From Palsa-343 sp036269135 (lineage in GTDB: Bacteria > Acidobacteriota > Terriglobia > Terriglobales > Acidobacteriaceae), in assembly GCA_036269135.1 (NCBI GenBank), contig DATASQ010000027.1:99544-163543 (forward strand): DNA of 64,000 nt. Direction: 5' to 3'. Positions 25,306-34,178 of the stretch are shown here, piece after piece. The notes beneath the pieces are model-generated. The model was not told where the DNA came from. It saw only the letters and a program-made list of their open reading frames with translations, and ran no database searches. The stretch's first letter is position 1; each line of letters begins with the position of its first letter. Position numbers and translations under genes: made by a program.

Positions 25306-26392
25306 TCTCAAAATTGAGAGCCCGCAGCCCTCCTCCACCGTGCGCCGGATGAAGGAATATCATCCGCCCCTGGGCGATCGCAGCGGGCTGCGCCTGGATT
25401 TCAACGAAAACACGTTCGCCTGCTCGCCACGCGTGCTGGATGCGCTTGGAGCCATTTCCCGCGGAGATCTCACGCGGTATCCGGAACGCGAGCCGGTGGA
25501 GCGGCGAGTGGCGGAGCATCTGGGCCTGAAGCCATCGCAGGTCTTGCTGACGAACGGCGTGGACGAGGCGATTCATGTCCTGTGCCAGACTTATCTGGAC
25601 GCCGGCACAGAAATGCTGCTGCCTGTGCCTACGTACTCCATGTATGAGGTGTATGCGTCGGGAACGGCGGCGCGGATTATCGCTGTCCCGGCCGAGGATG
25701 GATTTCGCTTTCCTCTGACTGCCATGCTGGAAGCCATTACGCCGGCGACGCGGTTGATTGCAATTGCCAATCCCAACAGCCCCACGGGCCAGGCCGTGCG
25801 GCGCGACGATCTACTGCGGGTGATCGAAGCCGCTCCGCAGGCGGCGGTGCTGGTCGATGAGGCGTATTTCCATTTCTTTGGCGAGACGGTCATGGATCTT
25901 GTGGGCCGGATGCCAAATGTGATCGTCGCCCGCACTTTTTCAAAGGCCTACGGGCTGGCGGGCCTGCGCCTGGGTGTTTTGGCGGCTGCCGAGGACGCCA
26001 TGCAGTGGATGCGGCGTGCGATTTCACCGTACAGCGTAAATTCCGTCGCGCTCGCCTGCCTGGCTGCGGCGCTCGAGGATGAAGACTACCTGCGCTGGTA
26101 CACCAACGAGGTTGTCGCGTCGCGTCGGATGTTCGAGTCGGCGCTGCAGCGCATCCGGCTGCCGTTCTGGCCTTCGCAGGCCAACTTCGTTCTGGTGCAA
26201 ATCGGCCCGCGGCACCTTGCGATCGTCGAGGCCATGCGGGCCAGGGGGATCCTGGTGCGGGATCGCTCGGCGGATCCCGGCTGTGACGGGTGTGTGCGCA
26301 TCACGCTGGGAACGCAGGAACAAACGCAGCAGGCGGTAGCGGCTCTGGAAGCGTCGCTTGCGGAAATCGGCTGGATGGAGAAGGAACCATGA
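25298..26392 (+). CDS. hisC: Histidinol-phosphate aminotransferase
   Basis: 364-residue class I/II PLP aminotransferase that converts imidazole-acetol phosphate to histidinol phosphate. It shows LDFNENTFACSPRVLDAL near the N-terminus, LTNGVDEAIHVLCQTY, NPNSPTGQ, VDEAYFHFFG, the PLP lysine in TFSKAYGLAGLRLG, and the phosphate-binding Arg near the C-terminus (GCVRITLGT). It overlaps hisD by eight bases and hisB by ATGA. HisC homologues may also accept aromatic substrates, but the operon position makes the histidine role nearly certain. Confidence 0.93.
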   Translation: MTDLKIESPQPSSTVRRMKEYHPPLGDRSGLRLDFNENTFACSPRVLDALGAISRGDLTRYPEREPVERRVAEHLGLKPSQVLLTNGVDEAIHVLCQTYLDAGTEMLLPVPTYSMYEVYASGTAARIIAVPAEDGFRFPLTAMLEAITPATRLIAIANPNSPTGQAVRRDDLLRVIEAAPQAAVLVDEAYFHFFGETVMDLVGRMPNVIVARTFSKAYGLAGLRLGVLAAAEDAMQWMRRAISPYSVNSVALACLAAALEDEDYLRWYTNEVVASRRMFESALQRIRLPFWPSQANFVLVQIGPRHLAIVEAMRARGILVRDRSADPGCDGCVRITLGTQEQTQQAVAALEASLAEIGWMEKEP

Positions 26393-26985
26393 AGAGTAAG
26401 CGGACGGCGTCGATTGACCGCAAGACGTCCGAAACGGAAATCCACCTGCGTCTGACCCTCGAAGGGTCCGGGCGTTACACGGTTTCGACCGGCATCCGCT
26501 TCTTCGATCATATGCTTGAGTTGTTCACACGCCACGGCGCTTTCGACCTGGAGCTGCGCTGCCAGGGGGATCTGGACGTGGATCAGCACCACACCGTCGA
26601 AGACGTCGGCATTGCGCTGGGCGAGGCCTTCGACAGGGCGCTGGGCGATAAGCGGGGCATCCTGCGCGCCGGGTATTTTCTGATGACCATGGATGAGACC
26701 CTCGGTTTAGCGGCGGTAGACCTGAGCGGCCGGACCGCGCACGTCGTGGAGACGAAGGTGAGGACGCGGCTGGTGGGCGACCTGCAGACGGAGCTTGTTG
26801 AGGACTTCTTCGAGGGATTTGCTCGCGGAGCGCGCGCCAATGTGCACGTGAAGACGATGTATGGACGCTCGAATCACCACAAGATTGAGGCGCTCTTCAA
26901 GGCATTTGCTCGGGCTCTGCGCTTTGCCTGCTCGCGCGATCCGCAGCTGAAGGCGATGCTGCCCAGCACCAAGGGGCTCCTGTAA
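26389..26985 (+). CDS. hisB: Imidazoleglycerol-phosphate dehydratase
   Basis: 198-residue manganese enzyme for the sixth step. Typical motifs: RKTSETEIHLRLTLEGSGR, TGIRFFDHMLELFTRHGAFDLEL, DQHHTVEDVGIALGEAF, LGLAAVDLSGR, ELVEDFFEGFA and the second His motif GRSNHHKIEALFKAFARAL. It is the monofunctional dehydratase; the histidinol-phosphatase domain found in enterobacterial HisB is absent. The ATG at 26389 overlaps the hisC stop. The stop overlaps the hisH start as TAATG. Confidence 0.94.
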   Translation: MKSKRTASIDRKTSETEIHLRLTLEGSGRYTVSTGIRFFDHMLELFTRHGAFDLELRCQGDLDVDQHHTVEDVGIALGEAFDRALGDKRGILRAGYFLMTMDETLGLAAVDLSGRTAHVVETKVRTRLVGDLQTELVEDFFEGFARGARANVHVKTMYGRSNHHKIEALFKAFARALRFACSRDPQLKAMLPSTKGLL

Positions 26986-27587
26986 TGCGCGTGACGGTGA
27001 TCGACTACCGCGCGGGCAATCTCACGTCGGTGGTGAAGGCGCTGCGGTCCCTGGGTGCGGAGGTGCTCGTCACAGAGGATCCGGAAGTCGCGCGGAACGC
27101 CGAACGGATGGTGCTCCCTGGGGTGGGCCACTTTGCAGCGACGCGGCGGCTGGAGGAAACCGGAATCCGGGCCGCCGTTGAAGACGCGATTGCCCGGCAA
27201 GTGCCGTTTCTTGGCATCTGCGTTGGGCTGCAGTGGCTCTTTGCCGGCAGTAGCGAGGCTCCCGACTGCACCGGGATCGGCGCGCTTTCCGGGAGCTGCC
27301 AGCGTTTCGCCCCGGGAAGAAAAGTTCCTCACGTGGGATGGAATTCTCTTTCGATCCGCCAGAATTCCCGGCTGTTGGCAGGGATCGCGGAGGGCGGCTT
27401 TGCTTACTTCACCCATTCGTACTGGGCTCCAGTAGGAGTGGAAACCGTGGCCACGGCGAACTATGGCGAGCCATTCAGCGCGGCCGTCGAGCGCGGCAAT
27501 GTGATGGGTGTGCAATTTCATCCGGAAAAGTCCGGAGAAACAGGGTTAAAAGTCCTGCGCAATTTTCTGGAGTTTCCTTCATGCTGA
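26985..27587 (+). CDS. hisH: Imidazole glycerol phosphate synthase, glutaminase subunit
   Basis: 200-residue class I glutamine amidotransferase that supplies ammonia to HisF. The nucleophile Cys lies in PFLGICVGLQWLF, and the His-Glu pair in GVQFHPEKSGETGLKVLRNF. The N-terminus MRVTVIDYRAGNLTSVVKAL is typical, with RMVLPGVGHF forming the oxyanion region. It begins in the hisB stop codon and overlaps hisF by seven bases, as expected for subunits of one heterodimer. Confidence 0.94.
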   Translation: MRVTVIDYRAGNLTSVVKALRSLGAEVLVTEDPEVARNAERMVLPGVGHFAATRRLEETGIRAAVEDAIARQVPFLGICVGLQWLFAGSSEAPDCTGIGALSGSCQRFAPGRKVPHVGWNSLSIRQNSRLLAGIAEGGFAYFTHSYWAPVGVETVATANYGEPFSAAVERGNVMGVQFHPEKSGETGLKVLRNFLEFPSC

Positions 27588-28357
27588 CCAAACGCATCAT
27601 CGCCTGTCTCGATGTTCGCGATGGACGGGTGGTCAAAGGCGTGCAGTTCGTCGATCTGGTTGACGCGGGCGATCCGGCTGAACTCGCCGCTCGCCATGCT
27701 GCGTCGGGAGCCGACGAGATTGTGTTGCTGGACATTACGGCCACGCACGAAGGCCGGGGCACGCTGCTGGAGACGGTTCGGCGCACCGCGCAGCGACTCT
27801 TCGTCCCCTTCACGGTTGGCGGCGGCATTCGCAGCGCGGACGAAGCTGCGGCCGTTTTCGACGCCGGGGCGGACAAAATCAGCATCAACTCGGCGGCTCT
27901 GACCCGGCCGGAGCTCATCGGCGAGATTGGCGCACAGTTCGGAGCGCAGGCCGTTGTCGTCGCCATCGACGCGCGCCGCGCCACCGAGGGTGATCCCGTC
28001 GCCGACGCGCAGGTCTACATCGCGGGGGGCCGCAAGCCGACAGGACGCCGGGCGATCGAGTGGGCACGGGAGGCGGAATCCCGGGGCGCCGGCGAAATTC
28101 TCCTCACGTCAATGGACTCGGACGGGACCCGGGCCGGTTTCGACTGCGAGCTGACCGCTGCGGTCAGTGAGGCTGTGCAGATTCCGGTGATCGCCTCGGG
28201 AGGGGCCGGCACCGCTCAGCATTTCACGCGGGTGTTTTGCGAAGGCAAGGCCGATGCGGCTCTGGCGGCCAGCATCTTTCATTTCGGCATCGCGGATGTG
28301 CGTTCGCTGAAGGAGGCGTTGCGACGCGATGGGATTCCCATGAGGCTGCCATGCTGA
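27581..28357 (+). CDS. hisF: Imidazole glycerol phosphate synthase, cyclase subunit
   Basis: 258-residue (beta-alpha)8 barrel that makes imidazole glycerol phosphate and AICAR. Conserved elements: MLTKRIIACLDVRDGRVVKGVQFVDL (catalytic Asp11), the phosphate-binding VGGGIRSADEA, DKISINSAAL, VVAIDARR, GAGEILLTSMDSDGT (second catalytic Asp) and IASGGAGTAQHF. The start at 27581 lies inside the last codons of hisH and gives the canonical N-terminus; a longer frame reads back through hisH. It overlaps hisA by seven bases. Confidence 0.94.
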   Translation: MLTKRIIACLDVRDGRVVKGVQFVDLVDAGDPAELAARHAASGADEIVLLDITATHEGRGTLLETVRRTAQRLFVPFTVGGGIRSADEAAAVFDAGADKISINSAALTRPELIGEIGAQFGAQAVVVAIDARRATEGDPVADAQVYIAGGRKPTGRRAIEWAREAESRGAGEILLTSMDSDGTRAGFDCELTAAVSEAVQIPVIASGGAGTAQHFTRVFCEGKADAALAASIFHFGIADVRSLKEALRRDGIPMRLPC

Positions 28358-29025
28358 TTCCCTCAATCGACCTGATGGGCGGGCGCATTGTCCAGCTCGA
28401 GCGCGGCGAGGCTCTGCGGCTTGCCTTTGATGACTTCGAACCCTGGATTGAGCGCTTCTCCCGCTACCCTCTCGTGCAGCTCATCGACCTGGACGCGGCC
28501 AAGCGTGTCGGCGACAACCGCGGGCTGGTCGAGCAAATCGCCCTGCGCCTGCCAGTCCAGGTGGGGGGCGGGGTGCGCACGGCTGACCAGGCCCGGGCGC
28601 TGCTCGATGCCGGAGCCCGGCGGGTGATCTTCGGGTCTGCACTCTTCGTCCAGGAGGGCGTCGACACTGAGGCGGCCGCTTCCATTTCGGCCGCCATCGG
28701 ACCTGAGGCGTTTGTCGCAGGAATTGATACCAAAGCCGGGCGCATTGCCGTGCGCGGCTGGCGCGAGCAGGTTAACGTGACGCCGGCGGAGGCCATCGCC
28801 GCCCTGGAACCCTGGTGTGGAGCGTTTCTGTACACGCATGTCGATACCGAAGGCACTCTCAGCGGATTTCCCATCGAGGCTGCGCGCAGCCTGCGGCCGT
28901 TGACCCGCCGGCAGCTGATCGTCGCCGGCGGCATTCGCAGCCAGGAGGAAATCGACACGCTGGAGGCCATGGGTATTGATGCCGTCGCGGGGATGGCCGT
29001 CTATTCCGGGCTGCTGGCCACCTGA
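28351..29025 (+). CDS. hisA: ProFAR isomerase (HisA), short form
   Basis: 224-residue (beta-alpha)8 barrel, about 20 residues shorter than the usual 240-245. It should isomerise ProFAR to PRFAR. Motifs: MLIPSIDLMGGRIVQLERGE (catalytic Asp7), LIDLDAAKRVGDNRGLVEQI, VQVGGGVRTADQA, RVIFGSALFV, FVAGIDTKAGRIAVRGW (second Asp), YTHVDTEGTLSG and IVAGGIRSQEEIDTL. The start at 28351 sits in the last codons of hisF. It is the last gene of the his operon here, whereas hisA precedes hisF in many bacteria. The usual DGT in the sixth strand reads TEGT. Confidence 0.9.
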   Translation: MLIPSIDLMGGRIVQLERGEALRLAFDDFEPWIERFSRYPLVQLIDLDAAKRVGDNRGLVEQIALRLPVQVGGGVRTADQARALLDAGARRVIFGSALFVQEGVDTEAAASISAAIGPEAFVAGIDTKAGRIAVRGWREQVNVTPAEAIAALEPWCGAFLYTHVDTEGTLSGFPIEAARSLRPLTRRQLIVAGGIRSQEEIDTLEAMGIDAVAGMAVYSGLLAT

Positions 29026-29121
29026 TTCGGAGGGGATTTCCATCCCAGGCGCCGTGGAAATGCTCTAAGCTGTATCGTCCGGATTGGCGGGCGGACCATC
29101 ATGATCAACCGAAGGAAAGAA

Positions 29122-30273
29122 ATGCACCTCGCAAAGCGCCTGGAGGAAGTGGGCTTCTCCGACATCGTGCAGATTCGCAACAAGGTGCTGGAGCTGCGAG
29201 CCGCCGGCCAGCCCGTCCATGCTTTCCATGGAGGCGAGCCTTTCTTCGAGACGGCCGAGTCCATTAAGGACGCTTTGACGCGAGCCCTGTCGGAGAACCG
29301 AACGCGTTACGCGCCCTCCTCGGGCATTGAGCCGTTGCGTGCAGCTCTGGTCCGCAAGCTGCAGGAGCGGAACAAAATTGCTGCCTCCGTGGAAGACGTG
29401 ATTGTCACGGCGGGGGGCGCTCATGCTCTTTACGTGGCGTTTCAGGCGATTCTGGATCCCGGCGACGACACGATGCTCTTCGCCCCCTACTGGACACCGA
29501 TCCGGGACATGATCACCATGGCTCAGGCGCGTCCGGTCATGATTCCTACCTCCGGCGCGCGGCGGAATGGGATTACAGCGACGCTGGAGCATTACTCGAC
29601 CCCGAACACGCGCGCCATCTACTACAACACGCCGCAGAATCCTTCCGGCCTGGTCTTCTCTCGACAGGAAGCGGAAGAAGTGGCGGCGTTTGCCATCAAA
29701 CACAACCTCGTCGTGGTTGCCGACGAGGCCTACGAGGATCTGGTGTACGAAGGCGAGCACGTCTCCATCGCCTCGCTGCCTGGCATGGCCGAGCGAACGA
29801 TCACCTGCTACACCTTCTCGAAGACCTATGCCATGACCGGATGGCGCATCGGGTATGCCGTCGCGAAAGAGCCGTTCATGACAGGGTTCCGCAAGCTGGT
29901 GCTCTACTCCACCAACGGAGTTTCGACGCCCACGCAATGGGCGGCACTTGAGGCGCTGGCGGTTCCCCAAAGCGTGATCGACTCGCGGCGCGAGCAGTAC
30001 CGGCAACGGCGCGATTTGCTGGTTGCGGGGCTGAACGAACTGGGGCTCGAGTGCGACCTGCCCGCCGGCGCGTTTTACGCTTTCCCGCGCGTGGCGAGGA
30101 TTAGTAAAGACAGCCGTCATGTCGCCTCTCTGCTGCTTGATAAGGCGCACGTTGCTACAATTCCTGGCGTTGTCTTCGGAGCGCAGGGTGAGGGGCATGT
30201 GCGCTTCAGCTATGCCGTTTCTCCTGAGGCTATTCAGGAGGGCCTTAAGGCTTTGCGGAAGGCGCTGGTTTAG
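29122..30273 (+). CDS. Pyridoxal-phosphate aminotransferase, class I/II (aspartate aminotransferase-like)
   Basis: 383 residues. PLP-site motifs: TAGGAHALYVAF, YYNTPQNPSG, VVADEAYEDLVYEG and the Schiff-base lysine in TFSKTYAMTGWRIGY; the C-terminal Arg lies in GHVRFSYAV. The fold class is aspartate / aromatic aminotransferase; the substrate cannot be read from the sequence. The start at 29122 is favoured over an ATG 21 bases upstream because AAGGAA lies 5 bases before it. It follows hisA by 96 bases on the same strand, and a weak hairpin (ATTTCCA / TGGAAAT, 29036-29061) lies between. It may be read through from the his operon. Confidence 0.88.
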   Translation: MHLAKRLEEVGFSDIVQIRNKVLELRAAGQPVHAFHGGEPFFETAESIKDALTRALSENRTRYAPSSGIEPLRAALVRKLQERNKIAASVEDVIVTAGGAHALYVAFQAILDPGDDTMLFAPYWTPIRDMITMAQARPVMIPTSGARRNGITATLEHYSTPNTRAIYYNTPQNPSGLVFSRQEAEEVAAFAIKHNLVVVADEAYEDLVYEGEHVSIASLPGMAERTITCYTFSKTYAMTGWRIGYAVAKEPFMTGFRKLVLYSTNGVSTPTQWAALEALAVPQSVIDSRREQYRQRRDLLVAGLNELGLECDLPAGAFYAFPRVARISKDSRHVASLLLDKAHVATIPGVVFGAQGEGHVRFSYAVSPEAIQEGLKALRKALV

Positions 30274-30322
30274 CAGCGTTCAGGCAACCCGGACGGCCTC
30301 AAAACAAAACAGGAGGAATTTT

Positions 30323-30379
30323 GTGTCCCCGGGCGCCTTTTGTGCGTCAATTCATACATCACCCGCTGGATCCGTCTGA
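30323..30379 (+). CDS. Possible 18-codon upstream reading frame
   Basis: The best Shine-Dalgarno of this area, AGGAGG at 30311-30316, is followed at 6 bases by a GTG that opens an 18-codon frame (VSPGAFCASIHTSPAGSV) ending 14 bases before the ATG of the next gene, which itself has no ribosome site. It could be a leader peptide that couples translation, or chance. Confidence 0.35.
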   Translation: MSPGAFCASIHTSPAGSV

Positions 30380-30393
30380 CCTTTCGCACCCAT

Positions 30394-31188
30394 ATGGAAC
30401 GTATTTCCCCCTTTTGCCTTTTTACGTTGGTGCTTGCCCTGGGTGCAGGCGCCAGTCCGGTCGCGCTGGCGCAAAATGCTCCCGCCGTCGCCAGCAGCGC
30501 TCTTCCCGACGATCCTGGACAGGCTGCGGCCCAGACAAACCCGCAGGCGACACCGCATCCGGCCGGCCCTCCTTCGGGTTCCACCCCCAGTCTTGCCGGG
30601 CACCAGACGAAGCGCATACTTGGAATCATTCCGAATTTCCGTTCCGTTTCGGCGGATCAGAAGCTGCCGCCGGAATCCGTGAAGGATAAGTTCAGAGAAA
30701 GCACCCAGGACGCTTTTGACTATTCCGACGTGATCTACTCCGGCCTGCTGGCGGGCGTAGCCCAGGCCGAAAACTCCATCCCTGAATTCCATCAGGGTGC
30801 GGCCGGCTATGGACGCTACTTCTGGCATACGTTTGCCGATGAGGTCGATGAGGACTACCAGGCGGAGTTTGTCTTTCCCGCGCTTCTTCATCAGGATCCT
30901 CGCTACTACACGCTCGGCCACGGAAGTCCGATCAAGCGGGCCGGCTACGCATTCAGCCGCATCCTGATTACGCGCACAGATTCCGCCGGTGAGACTTTTA
31001 ATGCCTCAGAGATCGTCGGTGCGGGCGCAGCCTCGGGCATATCCGATCTCTACTATCCCTCCCAGGAGCGCACGTGGACGAAGACCGGTCAACGCTGGCT
31101 GATCAATGTCAGTCTCGACGGCTTCACGTATGTCTTTCAGGAGTTCTGGCCGGATCTGAACAACCGGTTCTTTCATCAGAAGAATTAG
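30394..31188 (+). CDS. Conserved secreted protein of unknown function
   Basis: 264 residues. A signal peptide (FCLFTLVLALGAGASPVALAQ) is followed by a Pro/Ala/Gln-rich spacer and a domain that opens with RILGIIPNFRSVSADQKLPP, continues with KFRESTQDAFDYSD and AAGYGRYFWHTFADEVDEDY, and ends with aromatic-rich SLDGFTYVFQEFWPDLN. I know this type of protein mainly from Acidobacteria, where it lacks an assigned function. The alternating Gly and aromatic residues suggest an envelope-associated protein. The start at 30394 is set by the signal peptide; no ribosome site lies nearby except the one serving the short upstream frame. Confidence 0.75.
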   Translation: MERISPFCLFTLVLALGAGASPVALAQNAPAVASSALPDDPGQAAAQTNPQATPHPAGPPSGSTPSLAGHQTKRILGIIPNFRSVSADQKLPPESVKDKFRESTQDAFDYSDVIYSGLLAGVAQAENSIPEFHQGAAGYGRYFWHTFADEVDEDYQAEFVFPALLHQDPRYYTLGHGSPIKRAGYAFSRILITRTDSAGETFNASEIVGAGAASGISDLYYPSQERTWTKTGQRWLINVSLDGFTYVFQEFWPDLNNRFFHQKN

Positions 31189-31332
31189 CCGGAGCCGATT
31201 CGCGCGGCACACCTCACGCCCCGGACGATGAAACGGCAGGCAGGCCGCTGGCATTCATGGCCGCCGTTCTCCAAAGGGCGTCCTGGAAAGCGATAGCATC
31301 GGATTATCTCCTGGGAGCGGAGCACCCCCATC

Positions 31333-32298
31333 ATGCTGAAGGTTGGAATTCCTGAGGCGGTCAGTCCCGAACTGCACCGTTTGTTTCCCGAAGGCATCGC
31401 GCTGGAGGTCGTTCCATTTCAGCCGGACCGTCCTTTTGAGATCGAATTCTGGATCGCTCCTCCGTGGACGAACCAGGCGCACCAGATCTGGCCCTGGCTG
31501 CGCGGCGTTCGCGTCGTCCAGGCCACCGTCGCCGGTGTGGACGGAATCCTGCCCCTGATCCCCAGAGACGTGCTGCTGTGCGACGCGCGGGGCGCGCATA
31601 CCATCCCCACGGCGGAGTGGACCGTAGCTGCGGTTCTGGGCGCGCTGAAGTACTTCCCGTTGTATGCCGATGTGCAGAGGGCGGGCCTCTGGTCGCGGCG
31701 TAAAGAGGGCGAGGCTCGCTATCAGGCTCTGCATCCCTCGCAGGAAAAGCTGTATCCGACGGTTCTGTGCGAAGAGCTACACGGGCGGCAGGTCCTGATC
31801 GTGGGCTATGGCGATATCGGCCGGGCCATCGAAGCGCGGCTGCTGCCGTTCGGCGTAGAGATCGTGCGGGTCGCCCGAACCGCCCGAGAGGGCGTCCACG
31901 GCGTGGAGAAGCTGATGGATCTGTTGCCCACGGCAGATGCTGTCATCCTCATCGTTCCCTTCACCAGCGAGACCACGGGAATGATCGGCGCACCGCAGAT
32001 CGCCAGGATGAAGCAGGGAGCGCTGCTGGTGAATGCGGCGCGCGGTCCGGTGGTCAGCACCGACGCGCTGGTGGCGGCGCTGCACGGCAGGCACATCCAG
32101 GCCGCGATTGACGTCACCGATCCGGAGCCTTTGCCGGACGCACACCCTCTGTGGAGCGCTCCGAACCTGCTCATCACGCCGCACATCGCCGGCTCGACAC
32201 CGATGTTCATGCGGCGCGCCATGGAGTTCGCCGCCGCCCAGGTGCGACGTTATCTGCGCGGCGAGCCGCTGGAAAACCGGGTGATCGGCGAATATTGA
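31333..32298 (+). CDS. D-isomer specific 2-hydroxyacid dehydrogenase
   Basis: 321-residue NAD-dependent dehydrogenase of the phosphoglycerate dehydrogenase superfamily. The Rossmann domain has VLIVGYGDIGRAIEARL. The catalytic trio is visible: Arg in VNAARGPVV, Glu in VTDPEPLPDAHPL and His in TPHIAGST. It lacks the C-terminal ACT domain of biosynthetic SerA, so a 2-ketoacid reductase (glyoxylate or hydroxypyruvate type) is more likely than serine synthesis. No close functional partner lies beside it; the next gene, hrcA, has its own promoter. Confidence 0.88.
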   Translation: MLKVGIPEAVSPELHRLFPEGIALEVVPFQPDRPFEIEFWIAPPWTNQAHQIWPWLRGVRVVQATVAGVDGILPLIPRDVLLCDARGAHTIPTAEWTVAAVLGALKYFPLYADVQRAGLWSRRKEGEARYQALHPSQEKLYPTVLCEELHGRQVLIVGYGDIGRAIEARLLPFGVEIVRVARTAREGVHGVEKLMDLLPTADAVILIVPFTSETTGMIGAPQIARMKQGALLVNAARGPVVSTDALVAALHGRHIQAAIDVTDPEPLPDAHPLWSAPNLLITPHIAGSTPMFMRRAMEFAAAQVRRYLRGEPLENRVIGEY

Positions 32299-32360
32299 AG
32301 AAACCCTGCTGCCGCCCGCAATCTCGCGGTTCATGGGGGTCTGCCGGTTCTATGCGTTTC

Positions 32361-32389
32361 TTGACCCGCTTTTTTCGCAAACCTACAAT
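32361..32389 (+). promoter_or_regulatory. Strong sigma-70 promoter of the hrcA operon
   Basis: TTGACC (32361-32366) and TACAAT (32384-32389) each match the consensus at five of six positions and are 17 bases apart. The predicted start near 32396 lies 23-38 bases before the hrcA start options. No CIRCE inverted repeat (TTAGCACTC-N9-GAGTGCTAA) overlaps it. Confidence 0.7.
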
Positions 32390-32433
32390 CTATAGAGGAG
32401 AGTTTCACCCGTTTTGGGGTGACTGGTGCATGT

Positions 32434-33495
32434 ATGGCGCTTGAGCCGCGGCTAAGTCCTCGGGAAAGAACGGTTTTGACGGCGATTGTGGAGACTTACA
32501 TCGCTTCCGGGGAACCCGTGGCCTCGCAGGCCCTTGCGCGGCATTTCGGCAACCAGGAGGGGATGAGCTCGGCCACCATCCGCAACGTCATGGCGTCGCT
32601 GGCGGACGCCGGTCTGCTGGACCAGCCGCACACCTCCGCCGGGCGCATCCCCACCCCGCAGGCGTTTCGCTTCTATGTCGAACACCTGGGCACGCCCCAG
32701 CTCGCAATTCTGGCTCCGGAGCGGCTGGAGCAGATCGAGGAGAGCTTTGCCGGGATCGGCACCAGCGAGCAGTACCTCGAGCGCACATCGCATGTGCTGG
32801 CCCTGATCTCCAGCGGACTGGGCGTCGCTCTCGGGGCGACCCAGGAAATGCACACGCTGGAACACATTCATTTCACCCGTCTGGCGACAGGCCGGGTGCT
32901 CGCAGTGTTGATTACGAAGGCCGGGACGGTGCTGGATCGCGTGCTGCTGCTCGACCACGATCTGACCATGCCGGAACTGGAAACCGCGGCCCGGTTCCTG
33001 AATGAGAATTTTTATGGCTGGTCCATTGAGCGCATTCGCGCGGAAGTCACGCGGCGTCTGGAAGCGGAGCGCAGCGAGTACGACCGGCTGATGCATTCGC
33101 TCGAAGAGCTTTGCCGGAAAGGAGCGCTGGCCGCCGAGGGCGCAGCCGCTCCGGTCATCTTTATGGAAGGCGTCGCCAATCTGCTGAGCGGCGAGACCGA
33201 TCGCGAGCTCCTGCGGACCATGCTGCACGCGCTGGAGGCGAAGGAACGGCTGATTGAGCTGCTGAACGCGTATGTGGACGCCCGGCAACGGACCGTGCGG
33301 GTTGTGGTTGGGCTCGAAGAGGCGATCCCGGAATTGCGCGATTTTGTTCTGATCGGCACCACGGCGCGGCTGGGCTCCGAAAACCTGGGCACCGTCGCCG
33401 TCATCGGGCCCACGCGGATTCAGTATCAGGAAACCATCAACGCAGTGTCGTACATTGCCCAGCTGTCCGGCAGGCTTTTCCAGCCGCCGCACTGA
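32434..33495 (+). CDS. hrcA: Heat-inducible transcription repressor
   Basis: 353-residue repressor of class I heat-shock genes, which normally binds CIRCE elements. N-terminal winged helix: LSPRERTVLTAIVETYIASGEPVAS, then SSATIRNVMASLADAGLLDQPHTSAGRIPT, which is the family signature. The middle GAF-like region and C-terminal GTTARLGSENLGTVAVIGPTRIQYQETI are also typical. A GTG at 32419 in frame is an alternative start; neither has an ideal ribosome site. It is the first gene of hrcA-grpE-dnaJ. No CIRCE site is seen at this operon, so its targets may lie elsewhere. Confidence 0.9.
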   Translation: MALEPRLSPRERTVLTAIVETYIASGEPVASQALARHFGNQEGMSSATIRNVMASLADAGLLDQPHTSAGRIPTPQAFRFYVEHLGTPQLAILAPERLEQIEESFAGIGTSEQYLERTSHVLALISSGLGVALGATQEMHTLEHIHFTRLATGRVLAVLITKAGTVLDRVLLLDHDLTMPELETAARFLNENFYGWSIERIRAEVTRRLEAERSEYDRLMHSLEELCRKGALAAEGAAAPVIFMEGVANLLSGETDRELLRTMLHALEAKERLIELLNAYVDARQRTVRVVVGLEEAIPELRDFVLIGTTARLGSENLGTVAVIGPTRIQYQETINAVSYIAQLSGRLFQPPH

Positions 33496-33563
33496 ACCAC
33501 CCGCATCGAACGGAAAACAGACAGCAGGTGATTGCCCCTTGCAATCGGAATCGAGTGAGAGGT

Positions 33564-34178
33564 ATGCGTCGAATTATGGTGGAGAAAAGGCAGAACGCCG
33601 AGGCGGCGACGGAAGACGAAGGAATGGACAGCACGACTGAGCGCGGAACCGCAGCGACGGCCGCATCCGAAGAGGCGAAGGAGCCGCTCGTGTTGGTGGA
33701 AACGGCGACCGTACCGCAGGAGGAATACGATCGCCTGAAGACCGAGCGGGATTTTTTATTCGAACGGCTGGCGCGCCTGCAGGCAGAATTCGACAACACC
33801 CGCAAACGCGAGGCGAAGGAGCGGACGGAGTTCCGCGACTATGCAGTCGCCAACGCGGTGGAGCAGTTTCTTCCCGTGCTCGACAATTTCCAGCTCGCTC
33901 TGAAGTCCACCGGCTCGGCCGAGCAGCTGCGAACCGGGGTGGAGCTGATTGTGAAGCAGATGGACGAGGCTCTGCGCTCGCTGAATGTTCAGCCCGTTGA
34001 GTCGGTCGGCGCCGTTTTCGATCCGCGCGTGCACGAGGCGCTGGAAATGGTGGAACGCAATGACATCCCCGATCATCAGGTAATCGAGGAAGTGCGTCGC
34101 GGCTATCGTATCCGGGAGCGTCTGCTGCGCCCCGCGCTGGTCCGAATTGCCAGTAACGCAGAGCAAAAGGAAGCATGA
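33564..34178 (+). CDS. grpE: Nucleotide exchange factor for DnaK
   Basis: 204 residues from the chosen ATG at 33564 (GTG at 33528 and ATG at 33576 are alternatives; the start is uncertain). An acidic, disordered N-terminus is followed by a long coiled coil (TVPQEEYDRLKTERDFLFERLARLQAEFDNTRKREAKE) and the beta-rich C-terminal domain with VEQFLPVLDNFQLAL, MDEALRSLNVQPVESVGAVFDPRVHEALE and VIEEVRRGYRIRERLLRPALVRIA. GrpE releases ADP from DnaK. It overlaps dnaJ by ATGA; dnaK itself is not in the window. Confidence 0.92.
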   Translation: MRRIMVEKRQNAEAATEDEGMDSTTERGTAATAASEEAKEPLVLVETATVPQEEYDRLKTERDFLFERLARLQAEFDNTRKREAKERTEFRDYAVANAVEQFLPVLDNFQLALKSTGSAEQLRTGVELIVKQMDEALRSLNVQPVESVGAVFDPRVHEALEMVERNDIPDHQVIEEVRRGYRIRERLLRPALVRIASNAEQKEA

